NCBI RefSeq assembly: GCF_016863135.1
Contig: NZ_BOOH01000012.1
Coordinates: forward strand, 124,001-188,000
Direction: 5' to 3'
From: Planobispora longispora
GTDB lineage: Bacteria > Actinomycetota > Actinomycetes > Streptosporangiales > Streptosporangiaceae
Length of the DNA: 64,000 nucleotides
Shown here: piece after piece, positions 8,037-16,218 of the stretch
How the letters are laid out: every line of letters starts with the position of its first letter
Numbering within the stretch: the first letter of the stretch is position 1
Made by a program: the position numbers and the translations under genes
The notes under the pieces: generated by a model
Told to the model about the DNA's origin: nothing
What the model saw: the letters and a program-made list of their open reading frames with translations, nothing else
The model's database searches: none

Positions 8037-8996
8037 TCAGGCGGCGTCGCGCAGGGAGCGGCCGGTGTGCTTGAGGAAGACGTCGTCGAGCGTGGCCCGG
8101 TCGAGCGAGATGGACCGGATGGCCAGGTTCTCGGCCTCCAGCGCGCGCAGCAGCGTCGGCAGGCCGTGCTCGCCGTCGTCGAGGTAGGCGCGCAGGGAGT
8201 CGCCCTCCACCTGGGTCTCCTTGATGTACGGCTGCGCCGCCAGCACCTTCCGCGCGCCCTCCAGGTCGTCGAGGCGGAGCGTGACGACGTCGCCGGCGAG
8301 CTCCTTCTTGAGCTTCTCCGGGGTGCCCTCGGCGACGATCTTGCCGTGGTCGACGATGACCAGCCGGTCGCAGAGCGCGTCGGCCTCGTCCAGGTAGTGG
8401 GTGGTCAGCAGCACGCTGGTGCCCCGGTCGCGGAGCGCCCGGATCTCGTCCCAGAGGTTGGCGCGGTTCTGCGGGTCGAGACCGGTGGTGGGCTCGTCCA
8501 GGAAGACCAGCGGCGGCCGGTTCACCAGCCCGATGGCCAGGGAGAAGCGCCGCTTCTGGCCGCCGGAGAGGGTCTTCACCGGGCGGTCGGCGATCTCGCT
8601 CAGGCTGAAGGCGGCGAACAGCTCCTCGGCGCGGGCCAGCGCGTCCTTGCGGGAGAGCCCGGCGATGCGCCCGGCCAGGACCAGGCTCTCCCGGCCCGGG
8701 GCGTTGTCGTCCACGCCGCCGGCCTGGCCGACGTAGCCGATCTTCTCCCGGACCTTGGCGGCCTCCTTCACCACGTCGAACCCGGCCACCCGGGCGGTGC
8801 CCGAGGTGGGGATGGTGAAGGTCGCGAGCATCCGGACCGTGGTGGTCTTGCCCGCGCCGTTCGGGCCGAGGCAGGCGAAGATCTCGCCCTCGTCGACGGA
8901 CAGGTCGATGCCCCGCACGGCCTCGACCTCCTCGGTCTTGCCCCGCCCGCGCTTGGCGACGAAGGTTTTACGCAGGTCATGAGCTTCGATGATCAT
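8037..8996 (-). CDS. ABC exporter ATPase, DrrA-like
   Basis: A 319-residue ATPase with Walker A GPNGAGKTT (residues 44-52), signature TLSGGQKRR, Walker B VFLDEPTTGLDP and the downstream TTHYLDEAD switch. The C-terminal 80 residues (from about GTPEKLKKEL) form the extra domain characteristic of DrrA-type daunorubicin resistance ATPases. ATG 8996 has GGAG 6 nt upstream. It energises the permease encoded immediately downstream. The 148-nt gap to padR contains a small hairpin, so the ABC genes may be transcribed both from the padR promoter and separately. Confidence 0.92.
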   Translation of the reverse strand: MIIEAHDLRKTFVAKRGRGKTEEVEAVRGIDLSVDEGEIFACLGPNGAGKTTTVRMLATFTIPTSGTARVAGFDVVKEAAKVREKIGYVGQAGGVDDNAPGRESLVLAGRIAGLSRKDALARAEELFAAFSLSEIADRPVKTLSGGQKRRFSLAIGLVNRPPLVFLDEPTTGLDPQNRANLWDEIRALRDRGTSVLLTTHYLDEADALCDRLVIVDHGKIVAEGTPEKLKKELAGDVVTLRLDDLEGARKVLAAQPYIKETQVEGDSLRAYLDDGEHGLPTLLRALEAENLAIRSISLDRATLDDVFLKHTGRSLRDAA

Positions 8997-9112
8997 GGGT
9001 TCTCCGTACGTCGGGGAATGTCGAGCATGAACCCTTCCGCTGTGGGAGGGGCAAGTGGTTTTTGTGCGCGGACCCCTCGGGGCCCACCGCGAAAGGCCTG
9101 CGGGCCGGTGGG

Positions 9113-9130
9113 AGGGAGGGAGCCCTCCCT
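9113..9130 (-). terminator. Short hairpin between padR and the ABC ATPase gene
   Basis: AGGGAGGG (9113-9120) pairs with CCCTCCCT (9123-9130). The loop is only 2 nt, so the outer pairs must open. It could act as a weak attenuator between padR and the efflux genes. Low confidence. Confidence 0.35.
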
Positions 9131-9144
9131 GTCCGCCACGGGTC

Positions 9145-9675
9145 TCAGGGCAACTCGCCCCGGCGGACCTTCCCGGCGGCTTCCTCGACCCAGGTGAGCT
9201 GGGCCTGTAGCTGCAGGATGTTGAGCCGCAGACACTCGTCGATGTGCGGGGGGGCGCCGTAGGCCTGTTTGCCGCCTATCGCGCGGGTGACCATCTCGAT
9301 CGAGAACCGGAGCTGGACTGCCCTCGCCTCCATGGCGGAGGTCAGCTCGGCTTGTGAGAGCCGGTTCATGAAGGTCAGCGCCACCTGGAACGGGTCGACG
9401 ATCGGCTTGACCTCCCACCAGTGGCTGAGCAGTCCTCGCATGAACTCGGCCCGGCCGGTGTCGGTGAGCCCGTATACGGTTTTGCCGCCCTTGCCCTCTT
9501 CCACCCGCTCCAGCAGACCCTCGTCAGCCATCTTGCCGAGGCCGTGGTAGATCGAGCCGTAGGCGACGTTCGCCCAGTGATGGGTGCCCATGAGCTCAAG
9601 GCGGCGCCGTACCTCATAGCCGTGGAGCGGGCCGTCGAGGAGGACGCCGAGGATCAGGATCCGCGTAGAGGACAT
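9145..9675 (-). CDS. PadR-family transcriptional regulator
   Basis: A 176-residue repressor. The N-terminal winged helix (residues 1-85) has the family pattern ILILGVLLDGPLHGYEV and AYGSIYHGLGKMADEGLLE; the C-terminal half is an alpha-helical dimerisation domain (PadR_C-like). ATG 9675 is chosen because a promoter (TTGACA, 17-bp spacer, TACAAA) places the transcription start on that A, and no ribosome site precedes it; a leaderless mRNA is therefore likely. The start codon lies inside the palindromic operator, so autoregulation is expected. It precedes drrA/drrB-like genes on the same strand, which it probably controls. PadR regulators typically respond to phenolic or drug ligands. Confidence 0.92.
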   Translation of the reverse strand: MSSTRILILGVLLDGPLHGYEVRRRLELMGTHHWANVAYGSIYHGLGKMADEGLLERVEEGKGGKTVYGLTDTGRAEFMRGLLSHWWEVKPIVDPFQVALTFMNRLSQAELTSAMEARAVQLRFSIEMVTRAIGGKQAYGAPPHIDECLRLNILQLQAQLTWVEEAAGKVRRGELP

Positions 9676-9711
9676 ATACAAATTTGTATTCTAATTTGTA
9701 TATAGTGTCAA
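9674..9711. promoter_or_regulatory. Divergent leaderless promoters with PadR-type operator
   Basis: ATATACAAATT (9674-9684) and AATTTGTATAT (9693-9703) form an inverted repeat; a nested ATACAAA-TTTGTAT palindrome lies at its left end. For padR, -35 TTGACA (complement of 9706-9711) and -10 TACAAA (complement of 9683-9688) end 7 nt before its ATG. For the rightward gene, TATAGT at 9701-9706 ends 7 nt before the ATG at 9714. Both transcripts would start at their start codons, and one operator covers both -10 boxes. Confidence 0.75.
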
Positions 9712-9713
9712 TC

Positions 9714-10040
9714 ATGCGAGAGATCAGACGCGATGACGACGGTGCCCTGGTCGGTTTCGTTCGCGAGACGGACGGAGGATGGGAGCCGCTGACCGTGTTC
9801 GGCTACCCGCTCGGCGGGCCGTGCACGCAGGAGGGGGCCCGGGAGGAAGTCCGTCGATTCGGGCTGGAGGTGCTGATGCGGCCCTGGGAGTTCCGCCAGG
9901 ACGGGGAGTGGTACCGATGTGTGATCATAGAGGCCGCCGCCGAGGAGGTCAGGGTCCGGCCGGATGATCACCGCTATCCGCATGAGGTCTATGCGCTCAC
10001 CCTGGTGCGTCCCGGGCCCGACACGTTCCGGCCGCAATAG
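9714..10040 (+). CDS. Small uncharacterised protein, divergent from padR
   Basis: A 108-residue soluble, acidic protein that I do not recognise. It starts MREIRRDDDGALVGFV and contains WEPLTVFGYPLG, a pattern that may be a small beta-rich fold; there is no signal peptide or membrane segment. ATG 9714 is chosen because TATAGT ends 7 nt before it, giving a leaderless mRNA; an in-frame codon at 9684 lies inside the operator. Shared control with padR suggests it belongs to the same stress or efflux response. It is followed 9 nt later by an SDR gene on the same strand, possibly co-transcribed. Confidence 0.7.
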   Translation: MREIRRDDDGALVGFVRETDGGWEPLTVFGYPLGGPCTQEGAREEVRRFGLEVLMRPWEFRQDGEWYRCVIIEAAAEEVRVRPDDHRYPHEVYALTLVRPGPDTFRPQ

Positions 10041-10049
10041 GCTTGGGTC

Positions 10050-10736
10050 ATGTCCGAACGCCCCACCGCCCTGATCACCGGAGCCTCCCGCGGGGTCGGC
10101 GCAGCCGTCGCCCGCGCCCTGGCTCCCACGCACGACCTGCTGCTCGGCGGCCGAGACCGCGAGGCGCTGGCCAAGACCTGCGCGGAGGTGCCGGCAGGGC
10201 GGTCCTGGCCGGTGGAGCTGACCGCGGTGACCGAGGCGGACGTCGCCGGGATCGACCGGCTCGACGTGCTGGTGCACAGCGCGGGAGTGGCGCCGCTGGG
10301 CCGGATCGGCGAGACCCCGGCCGAGGTCTGGCGGCGCACGATGGAGATCAACGTGATCGCGGTGGCCGAGCTGACCCGGCTGCTGCTGCCCGCCCTGCGC
10401 GCCGCGGGCGGCCAGGTCGTGCTGATCAACTCGGGGGCCGGACAGCGGGCCAACGTGGGGTGGGGCACCTACGCCGCCAGCAAGTTCGCGCTGCGCGCCT
10501 TCGCCGACGCGCTCCGGCTGGAGGAGCCCGGCCTGCGTGTGACCACGGTCTACCCGGGGCGGGTGGACACCGACATGCAGCGCGGGGTGCGCGACCAGGA
10601 GAAGGGCCCCTACGAGCCCGAGAAATACCTGAACCCGGACTCGGTGGCCCGGGCCGTGCTGACGGCGGTGACCGCGACCCCGGACGCCCACCTCACCGAG
10701 ATCACCGTCCGCCCGTCGGGCGGACCCGTGAACTGA
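10050..10736 (+). CDS. Short-chain dehydrogenase/reductase
   Basis: A 228-residue classical SDR that should oxidise or reduce a carbonyl or hydroxyl with NAD(P). The cofactor motif GASRGVG is at residues 11-17, followed by the HSAG element (77-80; the classical NNAG variant), catalytic Asn101, Ser128 and Tyr141-Lys145 in YAASK. Basic residues after the Rossmann motif (GGRDRE) hint at NADPH. It is slightly shorter than most SDRs, mainly at the C-terminal substrate loop. Substrate unknown. It starts 9 nt after the small divergent gene, so the two may share a transcript. Confidence 0.88.
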   Translation: MSERPTALITGASRGVGAAVARALAPTHDLLLGGRDREALAKTCAEVPAGRSWPVELTAVTEADVAGIDRLDVLVHSAGVAPLGRIGETPAEVWRRTMEINVIAVAELTRLLLPALRAAGGQVVLINSGAGQRANVGWGTYAASKFALRAFADALRLEEPGLRVTTVYPGRVDTDMQRGVRDQEKGPYEPEKYLNPDSVARAVLTAVTATPDAHLTEITVRPSGGPVN

Positions 10737-10746
10737 CGGGACGCCC

Positions 10747-10840
10747 GGGGAGGGCGCTGCCCGCGCCGGCCGTGCCCTCCCCAGGACGCCCACGGGAACG
10801 GCCCCCGCGGAAGGCCGGTGAGGGCGCCTCCGCGGGGGCC
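10747..10840. terminator. Two hairpins between convergent SDR and chitinase genes
   Basis: GGGGAGGGC (10747-10755) pairs with GCCCTCCCC (10774-10782). A second, stronger hairpin pairs GGCCCCCGCGGA (10800-10811) with TCCGCGGGGGCC (10829-10840). Together they can terminate from both sides. Confidence 0.7.
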
Positions 10841-10888
10841 GCTCCCTCCCTCGTCACGCGGGGGCGGCGTCCGAGGGGGTCGAGCGGA

Positions 10889-11989
10889 TCAGCAGGTCAG
10901 GTTGGAGCCCGGGGTGGTGCCCAGGATCTGCGTGAACTTCTGGTAGGAGTTCACCCGGCTCTGCACCTGGGCGGGGTTGCGGCCGCCGCACTCCAGCGAG
11001 CCGTTGATGCTGCGGATCGTCTCGCCGAAGCCGCGTCCGTTGACGATGGCGTCGTGCGGGGTCATGGTGCCCGGGCCCCTCTGGGTGTTCCAGTACCAGA
11101 GTGCGGTCTTCCAGGCCACCGCGGCGTCGTTCTGCACCAGGTTGGGGTTGCGCAGCAGGTCGATGCCGAGCGCGTCGCCGGCGGCCTTGTAGTTGAAGTT
11201 CCAGCTGAGCTGGATCGGGCCGCGGCCGTAGTAGGCGGCCTGGCCGGCCGGGCAGCCGTAGGACTGGCTCGTGTCGCAGTAGTGCGGGTAGTTGGCGGTG
11301 TTCTGCTCGACGATGTGAACCAGGCCGCCGGTCTCGTGGTTGACGTTGGCCAGGAAGGCGGCGGCCTCCTGCCGGCGGGTGGTGTCGGTGCCCGTCTTGG
11401 CGAAGGCGGGGTAGGCGCTCAGCGCGGCGGTCAGGCCCTTGTAGGTGTAGAAGGAGTTCCGGTTCGGGAACATCTGGTTGAACTGCGCCTCGCTGACCAC
11501 GAAGCCGCCCGGGGCCGGGGTGGTGGGGTTGGAGGTCGGCGTGGGGGTGGGCGCCGGCGTGGCGGAGCCGCAGGCGTACGGCTTCCAGTACCAGGTGCTG
11601 ATGGTCGGGTCGTAGCCGGGGTTGGCGTGCTCGGCCCGGTAGTACTTGCCGTTGGTGTACCTCACGACGGCGCCCGCGGCGTACGACTTCCCGGCCACCC
11701 AGTTCGGATGGTCGCAGGAGGTGGGCGCCGGGGACGGGGCCGTGGCGCCGCCGCAGGCCCCCTTGTCCGCCCAGACGTCGGAGGAGCCGGGCGTCTCGTT
11801 CTGGGTCCACCACTTCGCGGTCCAGTTGCGGCCCTTGTGGGAGGCGGAGATCCCGCCCGTGTACACCTTCGCGGAGCTCCACGCCGCCGCGCAGTCCGCC
11901 GCGGCGGCGGGGGACGCCTGCACGGCGACCGTCAGCGCGCTCGCGGCCGCCGTGACGGCGAGGCCCGCCATGATGCGCTGTCTCGACAC
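10889..11989 (-). CDS. Secreted GH19 chitinase with two chitin-binding modules
   Basis: A 366-residue exoenzyme hydrolysing beta-1,4 links in chitin. Residues 1-31 form a signal peptide ending ASPAAAA. Two CBM5/12-type modules follow (about 33-79 and 92-140; each has aromatic binding residues such as WTAKWW and YYRAEHANPG), then a Thr/Pro linker (143-161) and a family 19 catalytic domain (163-366). The HETGG motif at 218-222 supplies the catalytic Glu219, and YYGRGPIQLSWNFNY is the second family signature. Tandem chitin-binding modules are uncommon; most actinobacterial GH19 enzymes carry one. No DasR-type site was found upstream, so its control is unclear. Confidence 0.95.
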   Translation of the reverse strand: MSRQRIMAGLAVTAAASALTVAVQASPAAAADCAAAWSSAKVYTGGISASHKGRNWTAKWWTQNETPGSSDVWADKGACGGATAPSPAPTSCDHPNWVAGKSYAAGAVVRYTNGKYYRAEHANPGYDPTISTWYWKPYACGSATPAPTPTPTSNPTTPAPGGFVVSEAQFNQMFPNRNSFYTYKGLTAALSAYPAFAKTGTDTTRRQEAAAFLANVNHETGGLVHIVEQNTANYPHYCDTSQSYGCPAGQAAYYGRGPIQLSWNFNYKAAGDALGIDLLRNPNLVQNDAAVAWKTALWYWNTQRGPGTMTPHDAIVNGRGFGETIRSINGSLECGGRNPAQVQSRVNSYQKFTQILGTTPGSNLTC

Positions 11990-12244
11990 TCGATCACTCC
12001 TCTGTACGGCTGGACGGCATAGGCCGGGGAGACGGTTCGCCCGGTCGGAAATGCTGGCAGGCGGGGCCTTAACAGCGCCTTAAGTGATCCTTTGCATCTC
12101 CATAGGCTCTCCCGGGCCTTCCCGGGGCCGTTGCCCGGGACCGTTCTCCGGCCGTTCCCCGGGGGCGTTCTCCGGGGCCGGACCGGTACGGCCGGAGCGG
12201 GACCGGTGCCGGATCGGTATGAGGCGGGGACCGCCCCGGCTGGC
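11990..12244. other. Gap between divergent chitinase and hut genes
   Basis: No gene is supported. The middle (about 12110-12200) is a run of imperfect CCGTTCnCCGG-like repeats of low complexity. An AT-richer patch at 12069-12105 could hold the chitinase promoter. The hut operator lies at the right end. Confidence 0.5.
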
Positions 12245-12262
12245 GAATGAATGGATTCATTC
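12245..12262 (+). promoter_or_regulatory. hut operator, second copy: GAATGAAT-N2-ATTCATTC
   Basis: An 18-bp perfect dyad (spacer GG) lies 13 nt before the GTG of the M20-hutF-hutI operon. Its core ATGAAT-N2-ATTCAT is identical to that before hutU at 4555-4568, and the right-hand extension TC is also shared. Such a position, between promoter and start codon, suits repression. Confidence 0.7.
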
Positions 12263-12275
12263 AGATAATGGAGGG

Positions 12276-13472
12276 GTGTTCGACGAGATGTGGGGCGCCA
12301 TCGAGCGCCTCGGACGCGACGGCCGGACCGGGGGCTACCTGCGCGACGCGTGGTCGTCCGCCGACCTGGAACTGCGCGAGTGGTTCCGGCAGGAGGCCGC
12401 CCGGCGCGGCCTCGACGTGCGCGAGGACCGCAACGGCAACCTCTGGGCGTGGTGGGGCGACCCCTCGGGCCGCCCCGGGGTCGTCACCGGCAGCCACCTC
12501 GACTCGGTGCGGCAGGGCGGCGCCTTCGACGGCCCCCTCGGGATCGTGTCCGCCTTCGCCGCCCTCGACGTCCTGGCGGCCCGGGGGTTCGAACCCGGCC
12601 GGCCGCTGGGGATCGCCTGCTTCACCGACGAGGAGGGCGCCCGCTTCGGCGTGCCGTGCATGGGCTCCCGGCTGCTCACCGGGGTCCTCGACCCCGACCG
12701 GGCCCGCGGCCTGACCGACGACGAGGGCGACTCCATGGCCGAGGTGCTCCGCCGCGCCGGGCGCGACCCCGCCGTGCTCGGCCGGGACCCCGAGACCCTC
12801 GGGCACGTTGGCGTCTTCGTCGAGCTCCACGTCGAGCAGGGCCGGGAGCTCGTGCACACCGGGGACCCGGTCGGCGTGGCGAGCGCCATCTGGCCGCACG
12901 GGCGCTGGAGGTTCGACTTCCACGGCCAGGCCAACCACGCCGGCACCACCCGCCTGGCCGACCGCGACGACCCCACGCTGCCCTTCGCCCGGACCGTGCT
13001 CCACGCCCGCGAGCTCGCCGAGCGCGCCGGCGTGGTCGCCACCTTCGGCAAGCTCCGCGTCTCGCCCGGCAACGCCAACGCCGTCCCCGGCCTGGTCAGC
13101 GCCTGGCTGGACGCCCGCGGCGGCGACGAGGGCGCGGTCCGCGCGCTGGTCGCCGAGCTGACCGCGTTCTCCGGGGCGGAGGTGAGCACCGAGTCCTGGA
13201 CCCCGGTCGTCGACTTCGACGCGGTCCTGCGCGACCGCCTCGCGGCCGTGGCCGGCGCCGCGCTCGCCCGCCCCGCGGCCGCGCCGGCGCTGCCGACGGG
13301 GGCCGGGCACGACGCCGGGATCCTCGCGGCGGCGGGGGTTCCGAGCGCGATGGTGTTCGTCCGCAATCCAACGGGCATCTCACACTCCCCGGAGGAACAC
13401 GCGGAGGAGTCCGACTGTCGTCTGGGGGTCACCGCCCTCGCAGCCGTCCTGGAGGACCTGTGCCGAAGCTGA
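12276..13472 (+). CDS. M20-family amidohydrolase (allantoate amidohydrolase-like), probable hut enzyme
   Basis: A 398-residue metal-dependent amidohydrolase of the allantoate amidohydrolase/N-carbamoyl-amino acid hydrolase group. Metal and catalytic motifs are SHLDS (His74), GGAFDGPLG (Asp85), DEEGARFG (Glu119-Glu120), FVELHVEQGRELV and the C-terminal ISHSPEEHAEE. GTG 12276 overlaps its GGAGGG site; ATG 12288 is the alternative. It overlaps hutF by 13 nt and stands behind the hut operator, so its role is surely in histidine degradation. No hutG is present; I infer that it removes the formyl group of N-formylglutamate, releasing glutamate. The homology label of allantoate hydrolysis is probably misleading here. 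Confidence 0.88.
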   Translation: MFDEMWGAIERLGRDGRTGGYLRDAWSSADLELREWFRQEAARRGLDVREDRNGNLWAWWGDPSGRPGVVTGSHLDSVRQGGAFDGPLGIVSAFAALDVLAARGFEPGRPLGIACFTDEEGARFGVPCMGSRLLTGVLDPDRARGLTDDEGDSMAEVLRRAGRDPAVLGRDPETLGHVGVFVELHVEQGRELVHTGDPVGVASAIWPHGRWRFDFHGQANHAGTTRLADRDDPTLPFARTVLHARELAERAGVVATFGKLRVSPGNANAVPGLVSAWLDARGGDEGAVRALVAELTAFSGAEVSTESWTPVVDFDAVLRDRLAAVAGAALARPAAAPALPTGAGHDAGILAAAGVPSAMVFVRNPTGISHSPEEHAEESDCRLGVTALAAVLEDLCRS

Positions 13473-14812
13473 CCTACTGGTGCGAGCTGGCCTGGCTGCC
13501 GCCGGGCGAGGTCGTCGCGGGCGTCCTCGTCGAGGTGGAGGGCGCGCGGATCGCCGACGTCACGCCGGGCGTGGGCGAGCCGCCCCCCGGAGCGGTCCGG
13601 CTGGCCGGCCTGACCCTGCCCGGCCTCGCCAACGCCCACTCGCACGCCTTCCACCGGGCCCTGCGCGGCATCACCCAGGCGGAGAAGGGCACCTTCTGGA
13701 CCTGGCGCGAGCAGATGTACGGCGTGGCCCAGACACTCGACCCCGACTCCTACCTCCGGCTGGCCAGGGCGGCGTTCGCCGAGATGGCGCTGGCCGGCGT
13801 CACATGCGTCGGGGAGTTCCACTACCTGCACCACGCGCCGGGCGGCACGCCGTACGACGACCCGAACGCCATGGGGCACGCGCTGGTCCAGGCCGCCCGG
13901 GAGGCGGGCCTGCGGATCACCCTGCTGGACGCCTGCTACCTGACCGCGGGGGCGGGGAAGCCGCTGACCGGCGCCCAGCTCCGCTTCGGCGACGGGGACG
14001 CCGAACGGTGGGCCGTGCGCGCGGAGGCCCTCGCCTCCGCCTACGCCGGGGACCGGGAGGTGGAGATCGGCGCCGCCGTCCACTCGGTCCGCGCGGTCCC
14101 CGCCGAGCACATGGGCGTGGTCGCCGCCTTCTCCCACCACCACGCGGTCCCGCTGCACGCCCACGTCTCCGAGCAGCGGGCCGAGAACGCCGCCTGCGTG
14201 GAGCTGTACTCCGCCACCCCCGTCCAGGTCCTGCACGAGCACGGCGTGCTCGGCCCCCGCACGACCGCCGTGCACGCCACGCACGTCTCCGACGTGGACG
14301 TCGCGCTGCTCGGCCAGTCCAAGACGTACGTGTGCATGTGCCCCACGACCGAGCGCGACCTGGCCGACGGCATCGGCCCGGCGCGGGCGATGTCCGACGC
14401 GGGGTCGCCGATCACCCTCGGCTCCGACAGCCACGCGGTCGTCGACCTGTTCGAGGAGGCCCGCGCGGTCGAGCTGGACGAGCGGCTGGCGACCGAGCGG
14501 CGCGGCCACTGGCGGGCCGCCGAGCTGATCCAGGCCGCCACCGCCGCCGGGCACGCCTCCCTCGGCTTCCCCGACGGCGGCATCCTCTGCCCGGGAGCCT
14601 GGGCCGACCTCGTCTCGGTCCGGCTCGACTCGGTCCGCACCGCGGGCGGCGGCCCCGCCGCCGAGACCGTCGTCTTCGCCGCCACGGCGGCCGACGTGCA
14701 CTCCGTGGTCTCGAGCGGACGCCAGGTGGTCGCCGAGGGCCGGCACGTCCTCGGCGACGTGGGCAGGATGCTCGGCGAGGCGATCGCCGAGGCGCGCCGG
14801 GAGAAAGTGTGA
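13460..14812 (+). CDS. hutF: Formimidoylglutamate deiminase
   Basis: A 450-residue amidohydrolase-superfamily enzyme that deaminates N-formimidoyl-L-glutamate to N-formylglutamate and ammonia. Metal ligands are His60 and His62 in [12 protein letters not shown], a His in LHAHVSEQ, and the Asp in [15 protein letters not shown]; HutF-typical [19 protein letters not shown] follows the first motif. The GTG at 13460 is placed by GGAGG 5 nt upstream and gives a 13-nt overlap with the M20 gene, implying coupled translation. Use of HutF rather than HutG (formimidoylglutamase) means the pathway runs through N-formylglutamate. hutI follows after 43 nt. Confidence 0.95.
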   Translation: MPKLTYWCELAWLPPGEVVAGVLVEVEGARIADVTPGVGEPPPGAVRLAGLTLPGLANAHSHAFHRALRGITQAEKGTFWTWREQMYGVAQTLDPDSYLRLARAAFAEMALAGVTCVGEFHYLHHAPGGTPYDDPNAMGHALVQAAREAGLRITLLDACYLTAGAGKPLTGAQLRFGDGDAERWAVRAEALASAYAGDREVEIGAAVHSVRAVPAEHMGVVAAFSHHHAVPLHAHVSEQRAENAACVELYSATPVQVLHEHGVLGPRTTAVHATHVSDVDVALLGQSKTYVCMCPTTERDLADGIGPARAMSDAGSPITLGSDSHAVVDLFEEARAVELDERLATERRGHWRAAELIQAATAAGHASLGFPDGGILCPGAWADLVSVRLDSVRTAGGGPAAETVVFAATAADVHSVVSSGRQVVAEGRHVLGDVGRMLGEAIAEARREKV

Positions 14813-14855
14813 CAACCGAAGGCCCCAGGGGCGGACGAGGAGCGGTGAACCAGCG

Positions 14856-16004
14856 ATGAGCACGTTGTTCGACCGGATCGGCCTGCTGTACACCGGAGAC
14901 CCCGACCGGGAGGAGATCCTCGACGCCGCCCTCGTCGTCGAGGACGGCCGGGTGGCCTGGATCGGCCGCTCCGGCGACGACCCGGGCGCGGACGAGCGCG
15001 TGGACGTGGACGGCCGCTGCGTGATCCCCGGGTTCGTCGACAGCCACGCCCACCTGGTCTTCGCCGGGGACCGCACCGCCGAGTTCACCGCCCGCATGTC
15101 GGGGGAGCGCTACACCGCCGGGGGCATCCGCACCACGGTCGCGGCGACCCGCGCGGCCGGCGACGCCCTCCTCGTCGCCCGGACGGCCGCGCTGGTCGCC
15201 GAGATGCTCGCCCAGGGCACCACCACCGTCGAGATCAAGAGCGGGTACGGCCTCACCGTCGCCGACGAGCGCCGCTCCCTGGAGATCGCCCGCGGTTTCA
15301 CCGAGGAGACCACCTACCTGGGCGCGCACGTCGTCCCCCCGGACGCCTCGTCCGCCGACGACTACGTCCGCACGGTCACCGGGGAGATGCTCGCCGCCTG
15401 CGCGCCCCACGCCAAGTGGGTGGACGTCTTCTGCGAACGCGGCGCGTTCGACGCCGACCAGAGCAGGGAGATCCTGACCGCCGGGATCAAGGCCGGGCTG
15501 CTCCCGCGCGTGCACGCCAACCAGCTCGGCCACGGCCCGGGCGTGTCGATAGCCGCCGAACTGGGCGCCGCCTCGGCCGACCACTGCACGCACCTCACCG
15601 GCGCCGACATCGCGGCGCTCTCCTCGGCCGGGGTGGTCGCCACCCTGCTGCCCGGCGCGGAGTTCTCCACCCGCTCGCCGTACCCCGAGGCCCGTCGCCT
15701 GCTGGACGCCGGGGTCACCGTCGCGCTGGCGACCGACTGCAACCCGGGCTCGTCCTTCACCTCGTCCATGCCGTTCTGCGTGGCGCTGGCCGTGCGGGAG
15801 ATGGGGATGACCCCGCTGGAGGCGATCAGGGCCGCCACCCGGGGCGGGGCCCAGGCGCTGCGCCGTACGGACGTCGGAGTGCTCCGGCGCGGCGCCCGGG
15901 GCGACCTGGTCATCCTGGAGGCGCCTTCTTACGTGCACCTGGCCTACCGGCCCGGGGTGCCGCTGGTGACCCAGGTGTGGAAGGAGGGCCGCCGCGTCGC
16001 CTGA
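14856..16004 (+). CDS. hutI: Imidazolonepropionase
   Basis: A 382-residue enzyme that hydrolyses 4-imidazolone-5-propionate to N-formimidoylglutamate, linking hutU to hutF. Zn/Fe ligands include His64 and His66 in [15 protein letters not shown]; other signatures are [18 protein letters not shown], and the late Asp in [10 protein letters not shown]. Length is slightly below the 400 residues common in Proteobacteria. ATG 14856 follows GAGGAG about 13 nt upstream and GGTGAACC; the spacing is loose but no better start exists. It is the last gene of the operon; a short dyad (TCCTCC/GGAGGA, 16056-16071) follows. Confidence 0.95.
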   Translation: MSTLFDRIGLLYTGDPDREEILDAALVVEDGRVAWIGRSGDDPGADERVDVDGRCVIPGFVDSHAHLVFAGDRTAEFTARMSGERYTAGGIRTTVAATRAAGDALLVARTAALVAEMLAQGTTTVEIKSGYGLTVADERRSLEIARGFTEETTYLGAHVVPPDASSADDYVRTVTGEMLAACAPHAKWVDVFCERGAFDADQSREILTAGIKAGLLPRVHANQLGHGPGVSIAAELGAASADHCTHLTGADIAALSSAGVVATLLPGAEFSTRSPYPEARRLLDAGVTVALATDCNPGSSFTSSMPFCVALAVREMGMTPLEAIRAATRGGAQALRRTDVGVLRRGARGDLVILEAPSYVHLAYRPGVPLVTQVWKEGRRVA

Positions 16005-16103
16005 TCGCCGCGGTGCTCCCGCCGGCTCCGGATGATTCCCCGGCGCGCCGCGACATCCTCCTTGAGGAGGAAAACGAAACCATTCTGCGGGCGTAGTTCT
16101 TTA

Positions 16104-16131
16104 GGGAATCTTTGCCCAGGCATGGACGTTG
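16104..16131 (+). promoter_or_regulatory. SigR-type promoter GGGAAT-N18-GTTG
   Basis: GGGAAT (16104-16109) and GTT (16128-16130, followed by G) are separated by exactly 18 bp, matching the thiol-oxidative-stress sigma factor SigR consensus of Streptomyces. Transcription would begin near 16138, about 80 nt before the sigma gene start. A dyad TTGCCCA (16112-16118)/TGGGCAA (16134-16140) overlaps the spacer and the start site. Confidence 0.75.
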
Positions 16132-16218
16132 ATTGGGCAAGCGACGTGTCCGTTGCGCGCGGGGTCTTGAGCGAGCGGGGTGGATACGTCATAAGCAGGC
16201 GGAACGAGGTGCCATCGG

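Noticed and set aside
11990-12244. DasR- or ChiR-type site before the chitinase gene
   Set aside because: No TGGTCTAGACCA-like sequence or its direct-repeat form is present in the gap.
12084-12275. N-terminal extension of the M20 amidohydrolase
   Set aside because: The extension would translate through the hut operator and a repetitive Pro/Gly stretch; family members begin close to GTG 12276.
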